Source of the DNA: Gammaproteobacteria bacterium | Lineage (GTDB): Bacteria > Pseudomonadota > Gammaproteobacteria > Pseudomonadales > Halieaceae | Reading direction: 5' to 3' | DNA length: 57,611 nt | NCBI GenBank assembly: GCA_030426545.1 | Contig: JAUHYL010000019.1 | Location: forward strand, 1 to 57,611 | In this document: positions 27,705 to 36,828 of the stretch, in pieces | Numbering within the stretch: the stretch's first letter is position 1 | How the letters are laid out: the number at the start of each line of letters is the position of its first letter | The notes under the pieces: model-generated | The model's database searches: none | Told to the model about the DNA's origin: nothing | What the model saw: only the letters and a program-made list of their open reading frames with translations | Program-made: the position numbers and the translations under genes

Positions 27705-28337
27705 ATGAACGTCAGGCGCAGGTTAGCCCGCACTCCTCTCCACCTGGCCCTGGGCTTTCTCATGTCGGTTTTTTTTACAGTTGGCGCTGCGCCTGCCGCC
27801 ATTGCCCAACCGGACGACCCGCAGGAGCGCGCCGAACTGCGCGACTTCCTCGAGAGCACCATCGTGGGCGCGGACAGTTTCGAGGATCGCTACGACGCCG
27901 AAGTCTGGCTGGTCGACATGTCCGGCAGGCTCAGTCGCTTCGTGAAAGATCCGCAACAACGCCTGCAACTGCTAAGGCAAATCCACAGTGCGGCCATCCG
28001 CGCCGAGCTGCCACCCGAGCTGGTGCTGGCGGTCATCGAGGTGGAAAGCCACTTTGACCGGTTTGCGGTTTCTCGCGTGGGTGCCCAGGGCATGATGCAG
28101 GTGATGCCGTTCTGGAAAGATGAAATTGGTCGCCCGGACGACAACCTCACGGACAACCTCACCAACTTCGATTACGGCTGTCGCATATTGCAGTTCTACC
28201 TGAAAAAAGAGAACGGCGACCTGCACAAGGGGCTGGCGCGCTACAACGGCAGTGTGGGCAGGCGCACCTACAGCGACAAGGTCTACAGGGCCTGGCAAAC
28301 ACGTTGGCGGACCGAGCCCCTGGACTGGGGCGACTGA
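27705..28337 (+). CDS. Lytic transglycosylase, SLT family
   Basis: 210 residues. An N-terminal signal peptide (about 1-36, ending AIAQ). The catalytic domain (about 95-205) has the goose-lysozyme-like motifs LPPELVLAVIEVESHFD with the catalytic Glu (about 115), VGAQGMMQVMP, and LARYNGS. It cleaves the MurNAc-GlcNAc bond to leave 1,6-anhydro ends. No lipobox, so probably a soluble periplasmic enzyme. It starts 5 bases after proS, so the two are likely co-transcribed. Confidence 0.9.
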   Translation: MNVRRRLARTPLHLALGFLMSVFFTVGAAPAAIAQPDDPQERAELRDFLESTIVGADSFEDRYDAEVWLVDMSGRLSRFVKDPQQRLQLLRQIHSAAIRAELPPELVLAVIEVESHFDRFAVSRVGAQGMMQVMPFWKDEIGRPDDNLTDNLTNFDYGCRILQFYLKKENGDLHKGLARYNGSVGRRTYSDKVYRAWQTRWRTEPLDWGD

Positions 28338-28355
28338 TCCGCTGCCCTACAACGG

Positions 28356-29405
28356 CTAGCGGTAGGACCCCGGGCTCTGCCCTGTCCACTTCTTGAATGA
28401 GCGGTGAAACGCGCTGGGATCAGAGAAACCCACCCGCTCTGCCACTTCACTCACCGTCATGCCCTGACGGCTGAGCATGGTGATAGCGGCATCACGGCGC
28501 GCGTTGTCCTTGATCCGCTGGTAGGAGGTTCCCTCTTTCTCCAGCCTACGGCGCAGCGTGCGCGCCGACATGTTCAGCAGCCCCGTCAATTCCTCAAAGC
28601 TGGGCATCTCCTCGTAAAAATCGTCGCCGAGAATCTCGCGGATTCGATAGGTAATGCTGCGAGTGGCCTCCAGCGGCTCTATCACCAGATAGTAAGGAGC
28701 CAGTTTCAGGAATTCGTGCAGCTCGTGCTCCGTCCTGACCAGTTCAGATTCAAGCAGGCGTGCGCTAAAGGTCACGGAATTTACCGGCTGGTCGAAGGTG
28801 ACCGGGCAGGGGAAAAAGTGGCGAATACCCGCCATGAATGACGGTTGGGCGCCGGCGCAGGACGCACGCGTGATATCGATCTGCTGCCCGATGAGCCAGC
28901 CGCTGAAGCGCATCCAGATGCCCAGGTTGCACAGCACGCTGTGCTGATGGGCCATGGCGTCGTCGCTGAGGCGGTACGTCAGGGTGGCCTCCTTGCCCTC
29001 CTCGTCCACGATCAGTTCATTGACCAGCTCTGCACCCTGCCGCACGCGGCAGACACGGTTAAATTCGATAGAGCGCCGCAGCGCCGCCAGCAGCGTTGAG
29101 CTGTTGATCATACTCAACGCCATCAGGCGCGTGGTGCCCAGGGGAGTCTGCACGTCCGGCATGACACCACCGGATTCATCCCCCAATTCCCGGAACAGTT
29201 CCAGGCACAACCGCGAATACTGCTCTCGGGAAACAAAGGCCGTCTGCATGTCCTCGCGCAGCGGGTCGAAGGGAAAGCGCGCCGCGCGCAACATGGCGTC
29301 GACATCGCGCTCATAGGCGCGTGCCTGCACCAGCAGCGCACGGGTAAACTCAATAGGTACCGTCTCGTTGTAAAGGTCCGCCTTTTCCAGCGGTTTGGCT
29401 ACCAT
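28356..29405 (-). CDS. AraC-family regulator with arabinose-binding-type N-terminal domain
   Basis: 349 residues from the ATG at 29405, which has AAGGAG nine bases upstream; a longer frame exists but lacks one. The N-terminal ligand domain (about 20-210) resembles the OruR/ArgR-like group of AraC proteins. The C-terminal double helix-turn-helix (about 240-345) ends with the signature VSEVAERVGFSDPSAFHRSFKKWTGQSPGSYR. Target genes are unknown; the divergent LuxR-type gene is a neighbour but not a proven target. Confidence 0.9.
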   Translation of the reverse strand: MVAKPLEKADLYNETVPIEFTRALLVQARAYERDVDAMLRAARFPFDPLREDMQTAFVSREQYSRLCLELFRELGDESGGVMPDVQTPLGTTRLMALSMINSSTLLAALRRSIEFNRVCRVRQGAELVNELIVDEEGKEATLTYRLSDDAMAHQHSVLCNLGIWMRFSGWLIGQQIDITRASCAGAQPSFMAGIRHFFPCPVTFDQPVNSVTFSARLLESELVRTEHELHEFLKLAPYYLVIEPLEATRSITYRIREILGDDFYEEMPSFEELTGLLNMSARTLRRRLEKEGTSYQRIKDNARRDAAITMLSRQGMTVSEVAERVGFSDPSAFHRSFKKWTGQSPGSYR

Positions 29406-29673
29406 CTTCCGCTCCTTCGCACAGGACAGAAGTATAGCGCAGGGGGTTGGTGAAATTCTCTGCATGTCGGCAGCGACTTTATATCGACCGCGCTTGCTTA
29501 GGGGTATCGCGGTGTCAGCGACGCCGGCGAAGGGCCGGTGCACTGCATAACCATCGCGCACCTCCCCGCCACCGGTTTCGATCGGCGCAGCGTTCAAAAA
29601 ATCGCCGGTTTGACAACACACGGACAGCTACGCACTATGGGGATCAAGAACACTAATAACACTACCGACCCCA

Positions 29674-30519
29674 ATGAACGACATCACTCAACTGAGCAAG
29701 TGGAATAAAGATCTCTCCCGGGCGATCGCTACGTTGGGGACAGGCGACTTTTTCCCTGCGCTGGTCGCCGCGATTCGCGGCCAGGTAAAAATCGATTACC
29801 CCCAGGTGTGGCTCTACCACCGCGACTTGCCGCCGCGCGTCCTGTACCACGAAATTCCCGAGCACGCCGTTCCCGCACAAATTGATCAGTACCTGGATGG
29901 CCCTTACCGCGAAGATCCGTTTTACCAGACGTCCATGCAGCAGCCGCGGGCAAAAATCTACCGCCTGTCGCGCGTCACGATGGGCAAACTGAAAGAATCC
30001 AACTACTACCGCGAGTACTACGGCGACACCGGGACCCAGGACGAGGCGATCTACCTGGCAAAGCTTGAAGGCGGCAATGTCATCAACCTGAGCATGATGC
30101 GCCTGCCCGGCAACGGGCCATTTACTGAACAGGAGTACGAAACGCTCTACCTGCTGGCGGAGCCAATTTCGGAGTTGATCAAATCGCATAGCGAACACAA
30201 TGAGTTCGCGGTGAACAACCTGATTCAACCGGGCATTGATCACCAGATTGACCTCGCCTTTCGCACGTTCGGCGAGTCCATGCTATCGCCACGCGAAAAA
30301 GACGTGCTCGAACTGATGCTGCGCGGCTACGGCACCGACACCTCCGCTGAACGCCTGGAAATTGCGGTGGAGACGGTGAGGCGCCACCGCAAGAGCATTT
30401 ACCGCAAGCTCGATGTCAGTTCGCAGACCGATCTTTTCTCTCTCTTCCTCAACAGCATGTCCTGTCTTGGACAGGCCGCCGGGCAGGACCCTCTCAGCAT
30501 CTACATGTCGCCGCGCTAA
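29674..30519 (+). CDS. LuxR-type transcriptional regulator
   Basis: 281 residues. A C-terminal GerE/LuxR helix-turn-helix (about 208-265: LSPREKDVLELMLRGYGTDTSAERLEIAVETVRRHRKSIYRKL). The N-terminal part (about 1-195) looks like a sensory alpha/beta domain, but lacks the Trp/Tyr/Asp set of acyl-homoserine-lactone receptors. It lies 114 bases upstream of the glutamine-synthetase-like gene, in the same direction, so it may control it. A TTGACA (29610-29615) upstream is a possible -35, with a poor -10. Confidence 0.85.
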   Translation: MNDITQLSKWNKDLSRAIATLGTGDFFPALVAAIRGQVKIDYPQVWLYHRDLPPRVLYHEIPEHAVPAQIDQYLDGPYREDPFYQTSMQQPRAKIYRLSRVTMGKLKESNYYREYYGDTGTQDEAIYLAKLEGGNVINLSMMRLPGNGPFTEQEYETLYLLAEPISELIKSHSEHNEFAVNNLIQPGIDHQIDLAFRTFGESMLSPREKDVLELMLRGYGTDTSAERLEIAVETVRRHRKSIYRKLDVSSQTDLFSLFLNSMSCLGQAAGQDPLSIYMSPR

Positions 30520-30633
30520 GCCGCTGAAACCCCTGTAAAACAGCTGCGAATCGCCGCTGCCCCAACTAGGGCATTGAGCTCAGGCGGGCGCATCTAGATA
30601 GTGCATGCTTACCGCTAACTGTACGGTGCAATC

Positions 30634-31977
30634 ATGTCGGTTGAAGCCGATTGGTTCCTGCGGGCACACCCTGAAATCACCACCATCGAAGCGCTGCTAC
30701 CTGACTGCAACGGGGTCATGCGGGGCAAATGGGTCCCCCGACACAAGCTGACCAAGATTTTCGACGGCGAACTCAAACTGCCCAAGACTGCGCTCAGTCT
30801 GGATATCTGGGGTCGCGACGTGGAAGAGCTTGTCTTCGCCTCGGGCGACGCCGACGGCATCTGCCGTCCGGTGGAAGGCTCCCTGCTGCCCACTCCCTGG
30901 GCGGCGGGCGGGCAGCACGGCCAGGTGATGTTGTCCATGTTCAATGGCGATGGCACGCCGTACCCGGGTGATCCACGCCACGTGCTGAAACAGGTCCTGG
31001 CCCGCTACCAGGAAGCGGGCCTGAAGCCGGTGGTCGCGGCCGAGCTCGAGTTCAGCCTGGTGCAATGGAACGACACGGTGCCGGGCCACACCTGCCCGTC
31101 GCCGGTGGGCGGCACGCCGGTCGGTGGCAACACCTACGGCCTGGACGTACTCAACCACCACCAGGACATGATGGAAGACCTGCGCCTGGCCTGCGAGATC
31201 CAGGATCTGCCGTTTGACGGTGTGGTCAAGGAGAACGCCCCTTCCCAGTACGAAATCAATATGCAGCACGTGGACAACCCTGTGCTGGCCGCCAAGCAGA
31301 TTGTCATGATGAAGCGCCTGATCAAGGGTGTTGCCGCCAAGCACAAGCTCATTGCGACCTTTATGCCCAAGCCCTTCGAGGATGAGGGGGGCAACGGTAT
31401 GCACATCCACTGCAGCGTGCTCGACAAGAACAATGCCAATGTCTTTGACGACGGTACCGATAAAGGCTCGCCCCTGTTGCACAATGCAATCGGTGGCTGC
31501 CTGCTGAATATGGCGGACTCGGTGGCCATCTTCGCGCCCAGTTACAACGGCTACCGCCGCTTCCAGCCCGGCGCACACGCGCCAACCTTTCCCAGCTGGG
31601 GCTTTGAAAATCGCACCGTGGCGGTGCGTGTACCTGCCGGCAGCCAGACCGCACGGCGCCTTGAGCACCGTGTGGCGGGAGCAGATGCCAACCCCTATTT
31701 ACTGTTTGCGGTGCTGTTGTCGGCGATGCTCGACGGCATCGAGCAGAATATTTCTCCGGGTGACCCGATTACCGGAGACGGTTACGCCCAGGAAGAATCC
31801 TCACTACCGGTCTACATGCCGGACGCGGTGAAACTGTTCAGCGATTCGGACTTCATACGCAACAGTCTGGGCGCCGAGCTGCAGCGGATTTTCACGCTCA
31901 CCAAGGAACAGGAAATTCGGGAATTTCGGCGCCGTATTACGCAGCTCGAGTACCAGTCGTACCTCGAGAGGCTGTAG
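30634..31977 (+). CDS. Glutamine synthetase-like gamma-glutamyl ligase (PuuA/GlnA-like)
   Basis: 447 residues. The beta-grasp N-domain starts with the ALLPDCNGVMRGKWVP pattern typical of gamma-glutamylpolyamine synthetases. The catalytic domain has ExE-type metal ligands in AAELEFSL, then ENAPSQYEIN, NGMHIHCSV and the Arg motif ENRTVAVRVP. The adenylylation Tyr loop of GlnA is not evident. It most likely attaches glutamate to an amine such as putrescine or spermidine using ATP. No other puu gene is adjacent, so the amine remains unknown. Confidence 0.87.
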   Translation: MSVEADWFLRAHPEITTIEALLPDCNGVMRGKWVPRHKLTKIFDGELKLPKTALSLDIWGRDVEELVFASGDADGICRPVEGSLLPTPWAAGGQHGQVMLSMFNGDGTPYPGDPRHVLKQVLARYQEAGLKPVVAAELEFSLVQWNDTVPGHTCPSPVGGTPVGGNTYGLDVLNHHQDMMEDLRLACEIQDLPFDGVVKENAPSQYEINMQHVDNPVLAAKQIVMMKRLIKGVAAKHKLIATFMPKPFEDEGGNGMHIHCSVLDKNNANVFDDGTDKGSPLLHNAIGGCLLNMADSVAIFAPSYNGYRRFQPGAHAPTFPSWGFENRTVAVRVPAGSQTARRLEHRVAGADANPYLLFAVLLSAMLDGIEQNISPGDPITGDGYAQEESSLPVYMPDAVKLFSDSDFIRNSLGAELQRIFTLTKEQEIREFRRRITQLEYQSYLERL

Positions 31978-31981
31978 AGGT

Positions 31982-33382
31982 TCAGACGGGCGGCTCGCGC
32001 TCGGTTTCCAGCCCGACAATTTTCGGATCAGACAGGGGGCTCACTGCAATCGGACCCTGATCCCGCTCCAGCCTGCGCACCAACACGAACACACCCACCA
32101 GCGCAGCCAGACCGAACACCATCGAGCCAATTGCCTCGCCCGCCATTACACCGCGTGGCCCAAACCACTGTGCACCAAAATAAACCGCCGGCATAGTGCC
32201 CAACACCGCACGGCCAAAGTTGAAACAGGTGGCCCAGTGCGGATGTCGCAGGTTATTGAAGCTGGCATTGGCCACAAACAGGCAACCATTGAGCGCAAAG
32301 GTGCCGGCGAGGAAGTAGGAGTAGAACAGGATCAGTTCCGCCGCGGTATCGCTGGCTGAAAACGCACGGACGATGCCCTCGGCGCAGATACCCAGGATAA
32401 GCCACACCACCAGGACATATAGCGCATTGAAGGCCAGTGCCCCGGCCAGAGTAGCTCGCACGCGATCGTACAAGCCGGCGCCCGCATTCTGCCCCACGAT
32501 AGGCCCGACCGCCCCGGACAGGGCGAAGATGCCGGCAAAGGCCACGGGCGTGATTCTGCCCATAATCGCCGCCCCAGCCACTGCGCTATCGCCGAACTGA
32601 GACATGGTCTTCAGCACAAAACTGTTGCTGATCGGCGTGGCGAGATTGGTGAGTACCGCCGGCGCGGCGATTCCCATGATAGGCCTTATATCAGCGATAA
32701 ACTCGCGCAACGAGATACGGCAGGGCAGCTTGTGCACGCTGGAGATCGCCCACCAGGCGACAACGAACACCACGCACCGCGCCACCACCGACGCCCAGGC
32801 GGCCCCCTCCAGCCCCCAGCCGAAGGTAAAGATGAACAGCGGATCCAGCGCCGCGTTGACCAGCGAGCCCAGCACGGTCGCCCACATCGAGCGCCGCGCG
32901 TCACCCACCGCACGCACACCCGCCGCCATACTCATGCCCAGCACCAGTATCGGCATGTTCGGCAACAGGATACCGGCGTAGGTAACCGCATACTCCAGGG
33001 TTGGCCCGGTCGCGCCCAGCACTTCCAGCAATGGTTGCAGGTTGAACCAGGCGAAAGCGCTGATCACGCTGGACACCAGGGCGTTGAACAACAGTGCGCT
33101 GGTGCAGTAGCGCCGCGCCAGGTCGCGGCGATCGGTGCCCTCAGAGCGGGCGACGAGTGCGCCCAGCGCTATCTGCAGGCCGATGCTCACCGACACCAGG
33201 AAAAATATGAGCGTACCGGCGTAGCCTACCGCGGCAGCCAGTTCCTGTTCGCCCAACAGGGTCAGAAAATACATGTCGATCATATCGACGGCGAACATGG
33301 TCAGCAGACCAGTGGCACTGGCAGCCGTCATGGCGATGACATGCCCGAAGGTGGAACCCCGTGTAAATACCGCTGTGCTCAC
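31982..33382 (-). CDS. MATE-family multidrug/Na+ exporter
   Basis: 466 residues from the GTG at 33382; a longer frame exists upstream, but the polar extra residues are atypical. About twelve membrane helices form two six-helix bundles, with the MATE pattern SIGLQIALGALVARSEG-type in the first half and GRITPVAFAGIFALSGAVGPIVGQNAGAG in the second. It exports cationic drugs or metabolites by Na+ or H+ antiport. It is convergent with the ligase gene, with only 4 bases between stops. The start is uncertain. Confidence 0.88.
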   Translation of the reverse strand: MSTAVFTRGSTFGHVIAMTAASATGLLTMFAVDMIDMYFLTLLGEQELAAAVGYAGTLIFFLVSVSIGLQIALGALVARSEGTDRRDLARRYCTSALLFNALVSSVISAFAWFNLQPLLEVLGATGPTLEYAVTYAGILLPNMPILVLGMSMAAGVRAVGDARRSMWATVLGSLVNAALDPLFIFTFGWGLEGAAWASVVARCVVFVVAWWAISSVHKLPCRISLREFIADIRPIMGIAAPAVLTNLATPISNSFVLKTMSQFGDSAVAGAAIMGRITPVAFAGIFALSGAVGPIVGQNAGAGLYDRVRATLAGALAFNALYVLVVWLILGICAEGIVRAFSASDTAAELILFYSYFLAGTFALNGCLFVANASFNNLRHPHWATCFNFGRAVLGTMPAVYFGAQWFGPRGVMAGEAIGSMVFGLAALVGVFVLVRRLERDQGPIAVSPLSDPKIVGLETEREPPV

Positions 33383-33503
33383 AGAGTTGAGACGCCCCCC
33401 GGTGTCAGGCGACGCGGAGCCTGGCCTTGTAGAGGCGTGTCGGCCGAGGTCTGGGCGATCGTCTGCATAACCATTTCCCGGGTACGGGCAATACAAGGGC
33501 CGA

Positions 33504-33522
33504 GCATTCTACTGTAGAATGC
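33504..33522. promoter_or_regulatory. Perfect 19-bp palindrome in MATE/desaturase intergenic region
   Basis: GCATTCTAC-T-GTAGAATGC: 9-bp arms around a single central base. It lies 102 bases before the desaturase ATG and about 120 before the MATE start. It is operator-like and could serve either gene. It does not match the LexA, Fur or FNR consensus. Confidence 0.6.
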
Positions 33523-33624
33523 GATTGCCGTCTCAGTTGGCGTCGGGGCGGCAAAGACTTTTGTGACGAAAATAGCTACTATTAGCCAAATCACGTTGTA
33601 GCCTGACCTCTGCGGACCCTTTCC

Positions 33625-34794
33625 ATGAAAAAACCACCCCTGATCCCCGTTAACGTGGCGATATTTATCGGCTTGCCACTCGCCGCCCTGATACTGGTGC
33701 CGTTCTGGGGAATTTATCACGGCTATGACAGCTTCCAGTGGCTGTGGGCTCTGGCGTTTCTGTACCTGAACGGCATGTCGATCACGGGGGGTTACCACAG
33801 GCTCTGGGCGCACAAGTCTTACCAAGCCCACCCGGCGTTAAAGTGGTTTTTTGCGCTGTGGGGCGCGGGCGCCCTGCAGAACAGCATTCTGATCTGGGCG
33901 TCTGATCACCGCCGTCACCACCGCTTCGTGGATGACAATGAGCTGGATCCCTACTCCGCCGGACGCGGCCTGTGGTTCAGCCATATCGGCTGGATGCTGC
34001 GCGACTACGACTCCAACGAGCAGGATTTCAACAACGCCCAGGATCTGATGCGTGACCCGGTGGTCATGTTCCAGCACAACCACTACGTGGCGCTCACGGT
34101 GTTGATGAACGTTGGCATGCCCCTGCTGCTTGGCCTGTGGCACGGCGACATTATCGGCACCGTACTGCTGGTCGGGCTGTTGCGCCTGGTGATCAACCAC
34201 CACGTGACGTTCTTCATCAACTCGCTGGCGCATTACTGGGGCAAGCGCCCCTACACCGAATCGAACAGTGCCCGCGACAACGGCTTCCTCGCGTTTCTCA
34301 CCTATGGTGAGGGCTACCACAATTATCACCACATCTTTCAGACCGACTACCGCAACGGGATCCGCTGGTGGCACTGGGATCCGACCAAGTGGATGATCAA
34401 CTTGTGCTCCCGCGTGGGCCTGGCAAGCAGCCTGACCCGAGTGCCGGACTTCAAGATTCAGCGCGCCATTCTGGATACTGAATTTCAACGCGCGCGTATC
34501 CAGCTTGACGAAGGTGACGCCAGCGAAAGCCTGCGCGCCACGCTGGAGCGCGAATACCAGCTATTCACCGAGTCCATCAACCAGTGGACCGCCCTGCAGG
34601 CGGAGCGCTACGAGCGCACCAAGGGGCAACTGGGCGAGGCATTGGAAGAGCAGAAGCAACACCTGCAACAGAAATGGGAGCAGGCCAGTTTACGCACCCG
34701 CTTCAAGGCGCTGGAATACTCTCTCAAGATGCAGCGCAAGCGCCTGCACCTGCTCATGGAACAGGTTCAACTGCACCAGGCCCAGGCAGCTTAA
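33625..34794 (+). CDS. Membrane fatty acid desaturase with coiled-coil tail
   Basis: 389 residues. The acyl-CoA delta-9 desaturase core (about 1-290) has four membrane helices and the three His boxes: HRLWAH (about 55-60), DHRRHHR (about 93-99) and HNYHH (about 232-236). They hold the di-iron centre. The core introduces a cis double bond to adjust membrane fluidity. Residues about 290-389 form an extra highly charged Gln/Glu/Leu/Arg-rich helix, probably a coiled coil, absent from standard delta-9 desaturases of about 300 residues. A palindrome lies upstream. Confidence 0.9.
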   Translation: MKKPPLIPVNVAIFIGLPLAALILVPFWGIYHGYDSFQWLWALAFLYLNGMSITGGYHRLWAHKSYQAHPALKWFFALWGAGALQNSILIWASDHRRHHRFVDDNELDPYSAGRGLWFSHIGWMLRDYDSNEQDFNNAQDLMRDPVVMFQHNHYVALTVLMNVGMPLLLGLWHGDIIGTVLLVGLLRLVINHHVTFFINSLAHYWGKRPYTESNSARDNGFLAFLTYGEGYHNYHHIFQTDYRNGIRWWHWDPTKWMINLCSRVGLASSLTRVPDFKIQRAILDTEFQRARIQLDEGDASESLRATLEREYQLFTESINQWTALQAERYERTKGQLGEALEEQKQHLQQKWEQASLRTRFKALEYSLKMQRKRLHLLMEQVQLHQAQAA

Positions 34795-34949
34795 TTCTCC
34801 GCCCTCGGGCCCGGGGCGCTCCACGCAACCCGCAACCCGCAACTGCACACAGTTTCTTCGCCGCACACTGATCTATTCCGTGTGCGCTAGCGTAAGCTGG
34901 TGCATGTGCTACTGTAATCCTTCATCACCCCGCATCTGGAGACCACGCC

Positions 34950-35435
34950 ATGACCGCTGATGTCTATGCTTTCACCTGCAAAACGCCTTCCGGCGACGAG
35001 AAGCCGCTGGCGGAGTTTCGCGGCAAGGTGCTTCTGGTGGTCAACACCGCCTCCAAGTGTGGCTTTACCCCGCAGTTCGCGGGGCTTGAAGAGATGTACG
35101 AGAAGTACAAGGACAAAGGGCTGGAGATTCTCGGCTTTCCCTGCAACCAGTTTGGCAAGCAGGACCCGGGCAGCAACGACGAAATCATGGAGTTCTGCCA
35201 GCTCAACTACGGTGTGAGTTTCCCCATGTTCGGCAAGATTGACGTCAACGGCGATGACGCCGACCCACTGTTCCAGCACCTGAAAAAAGAGGCACCGGGT
35301 GTGCTCGGCTCCGAGGGCATCAAGTGGAACTTCACCAAGTTCCTGATCGATGCAGAGGGCAACGTGGTGAAACGCTACGCGCCCAAGGACAAACCGCAGG
35401 CGATTGCCAGGGATATCGAAAAGTTGCTCGCCTAG
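34950..35435 (+). CDS. Glutathione peroxidase family protein
   Basis: 161 residues, thioredoxin fold. Motifs are [12 protein letters not shown] with peroxidatic Cys37 in the place of selenocysteine, [16 protein letters not shown], and [10 protein letters not shown], which supply the Gln and Trp/Asn of the catalytic tetrad. Cys in FPCNQF may act as second thiol, so thioredoxin rather than glutathione may be the reductant, as for many bacterial members. It is cytosolic, with TGGAG upstream. Confidence 0.93.
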   Translation: MTADVYAFTCKTPSGDEKPLAEFRGKVLLVVNTASKCGFTPQFAGLEEMYEKYKDKGLEILGFPCNQFGKQDPGSNDEIMEFCQLNYGVSFPMFGKIDVNGDDADPLFQHLKKEAPGVLGSEGIKWNFTKFLIDAEGNVVKRYAPKDKPQAIARDIEKLLA

Positions 35436-35629
35436 CGGGCCTGCCGCTCGCGAAGATCGTTGACGCCCGGAGCGTCGATATTGTGTACCGGCATTTGCCT
35501 GCAGCACTGGCAGGCGTTGCCCCCCAACTGACGCACCAACCTGCCGGCCCGATGCCGTGCAGCAACATTGCCATTATCCGGCGGTGCCCTAAGATAACCT
35601 GAACGCTCTGCTGGCAGGTTCAAACCCTC

Positions 35630-36673
35630 GTGTCCCTCTCTGCACTTCAAACCGCCGACTTTGTGCTACGTATCGTGACCATTACCGAACTGACCCTGCT
35701 TGCGGCCGTTATTCTGCGCGCCCGGCCCGTCGGGGCTGTCTACCGCGCCGCGTTGCCGCTGGCGCTGTGCATTGTCGGTTACCTGTTGGCCCCTGTACTG
35801 CTGCATCGCTCCGGGATGCCGCAGCTCGCCTACCCTGCCGTGCTTCTCGCGGTCATGGTGCCCACCGCCTTCTGGTACTTCTGCTGCACGGTGTTTGTGG
35901 ATGACTTTCGCCCGCCCTTGTATGCATTCGGGCTGGCACTCATCACCGCCGCACTGGCCACGGTGGGCTACTTCACCGGCATCAGCGGTGCTCTGGACAC
36001 CATTGACCGCGTAGCGCAGGCAGCGAAACTGCTGTGGCTGGCGGCTGCCTTTTACCTGGTGATCCGGGACTGGCGCGCTGACCTGGTGAGGTCGCGCATT
36101 CAACTGCGCCGCCTGCTGCTGATTGTGGCCGGCGCGTACATAGCCGCCATCATGATTGTTGAACTGTTCCTCACCGGGCCCCCATCGGCCGCACTGGAGC
36201 TTGTGAACACCGTGCTCATACTCGCACTGGTGAGTATCTGCGTGCTGGCGATGCTGACCATAGATGGCCGCAGCCTGCTGGCGCATATTGCCACCCCGGT
36301 CGCCGCTGGCGCCGGCACCGGCGAGCCTTCAGCGCTGGCAAAACGCGCGCTGGAAGCGATGTCCGGGCAGCGCGCCTATGCCATGGAGGGCCTGAGCCTC
36401 AATCGTCTTGCGCAGGAACTGAATTGCCAGCCGCAACAATTGCGCCAGGTGATTAACACCGAACTGGGTTATCGCAATTTCAACGCGTTTATCAATCTCT
36501 ACCGCGTTCGCGAAGTGGCCGAGCGCATGGCGCTGCCGGAATATCGCGACACGCCGCTACTGACGCTGGCACTGGATGCGGGATTTCGATCGCTCGCGCC
36601 CTTCAATCGCAGCTTCAGGGAGCACTACAAAGTCACGCCAAGCGCTTATCGCGCCGCCCTGAAAAGCTCGTAA
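35630..36673 (+). CDS. Membrane-embedded AraC-family regulator
   Basis: 347 residues from a GTG at 35630. The N-terminal half has about seven hydrophobic helices (about 8-27, 35-55, 62-84, 91-112, 126-145, 155-177, 183-202). A flexible linker (about 215-235) joins a C-terminal AraC helix-turn-helix (about 240-347) with LSLNRLAQELNCQPQQLRQVINTEL and RSLAPFNRSFREHYKVTPSAYR. It is a one-component membrane-bound regulator. The gene just downstream encodes an exported hydrolase, with direct repeats in its upstream region that suit an AraC protein. Confidence 0.87.
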   Translation: MSLSALQTADFVLRIVTITELTLLAAVILRARPVGAVYRAALPLALCIVGYLLAPVLLHRSGMPQLAYPAVLLAVMVPTAFWYFCCTVFVDDFRPPLYAFGLALITAALATVGYFTGISGALDTIDRVAQAAKLLWLAAAFYLVIRDWRADLVRSRIQLRRLLLIVAGAYIAAIMIVELFLTGPPSAALELVNTVLILALVSICVLAMLTIDGRSLLAHIATPVAAGAGTGEPSALAKRALEAMSGQRAYAMEGLSLNRLAQELNCQPQQLRQVINTELGYRNFNAFINLYRVREVAERMALPEYRDTPLLTLALDAGFRSLAPFNRSFREHYKVTPSAYRAALKSS

Positions 36674-36710
36674 TTCATCTGAATATCAATTAGTTACGTG
36701 CTGCTCGATT

Positions 36711-36750
36711 TATCTAACAGCATTTCTGCACATATCTAACACCTTTTCCG
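36711..36750. promoter_or_regulatory. Direct repeat, AraC-type binding site candidate
   Basis: Two 18-base direct repeats, TATCTAACAGCATTTCTG (36711-36728) and TATCTAACACCTTTTCCG (36733-36750), identical at 15/18 positions with a 22-base period (two helical turns). AraC-family dimers typically bind such direct repeats. They lie 79-118 bases ahead of the hydrolase ATG and 38 bases after the AraC stop. Confidence 0.6.
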
Positions 36751-36828
36751 AGTTTTCGATAAGACCCCGCTGCACGCTTGCGATGAACTGACCTCCACGA
36801 CGCGATAACGCTGCTGGAGGTTGTAACA

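Noticed and set aside
30697-31668. 323-codon frame antisense to the glutamine-synthetase-like gene
   Set aside because: Shadow of a conserved gene, with His/Val/Gln-rich composition typical of antisense high-GC DNA.
35585-35600. Possible third copy of the conserved hairpin loop (CTAAGATA)
   Set aside because: Only eight bases match and there is no surrounding inverted repeat of the right layout.
35324-35602. Frames in the gap between the glutathione peroxidase and AraC genes
   Set aside because: Most of their length overlaps the peroxidase end; the rest covers small hairpins (35462-35476, 35497-35515) and has no ribosome site.
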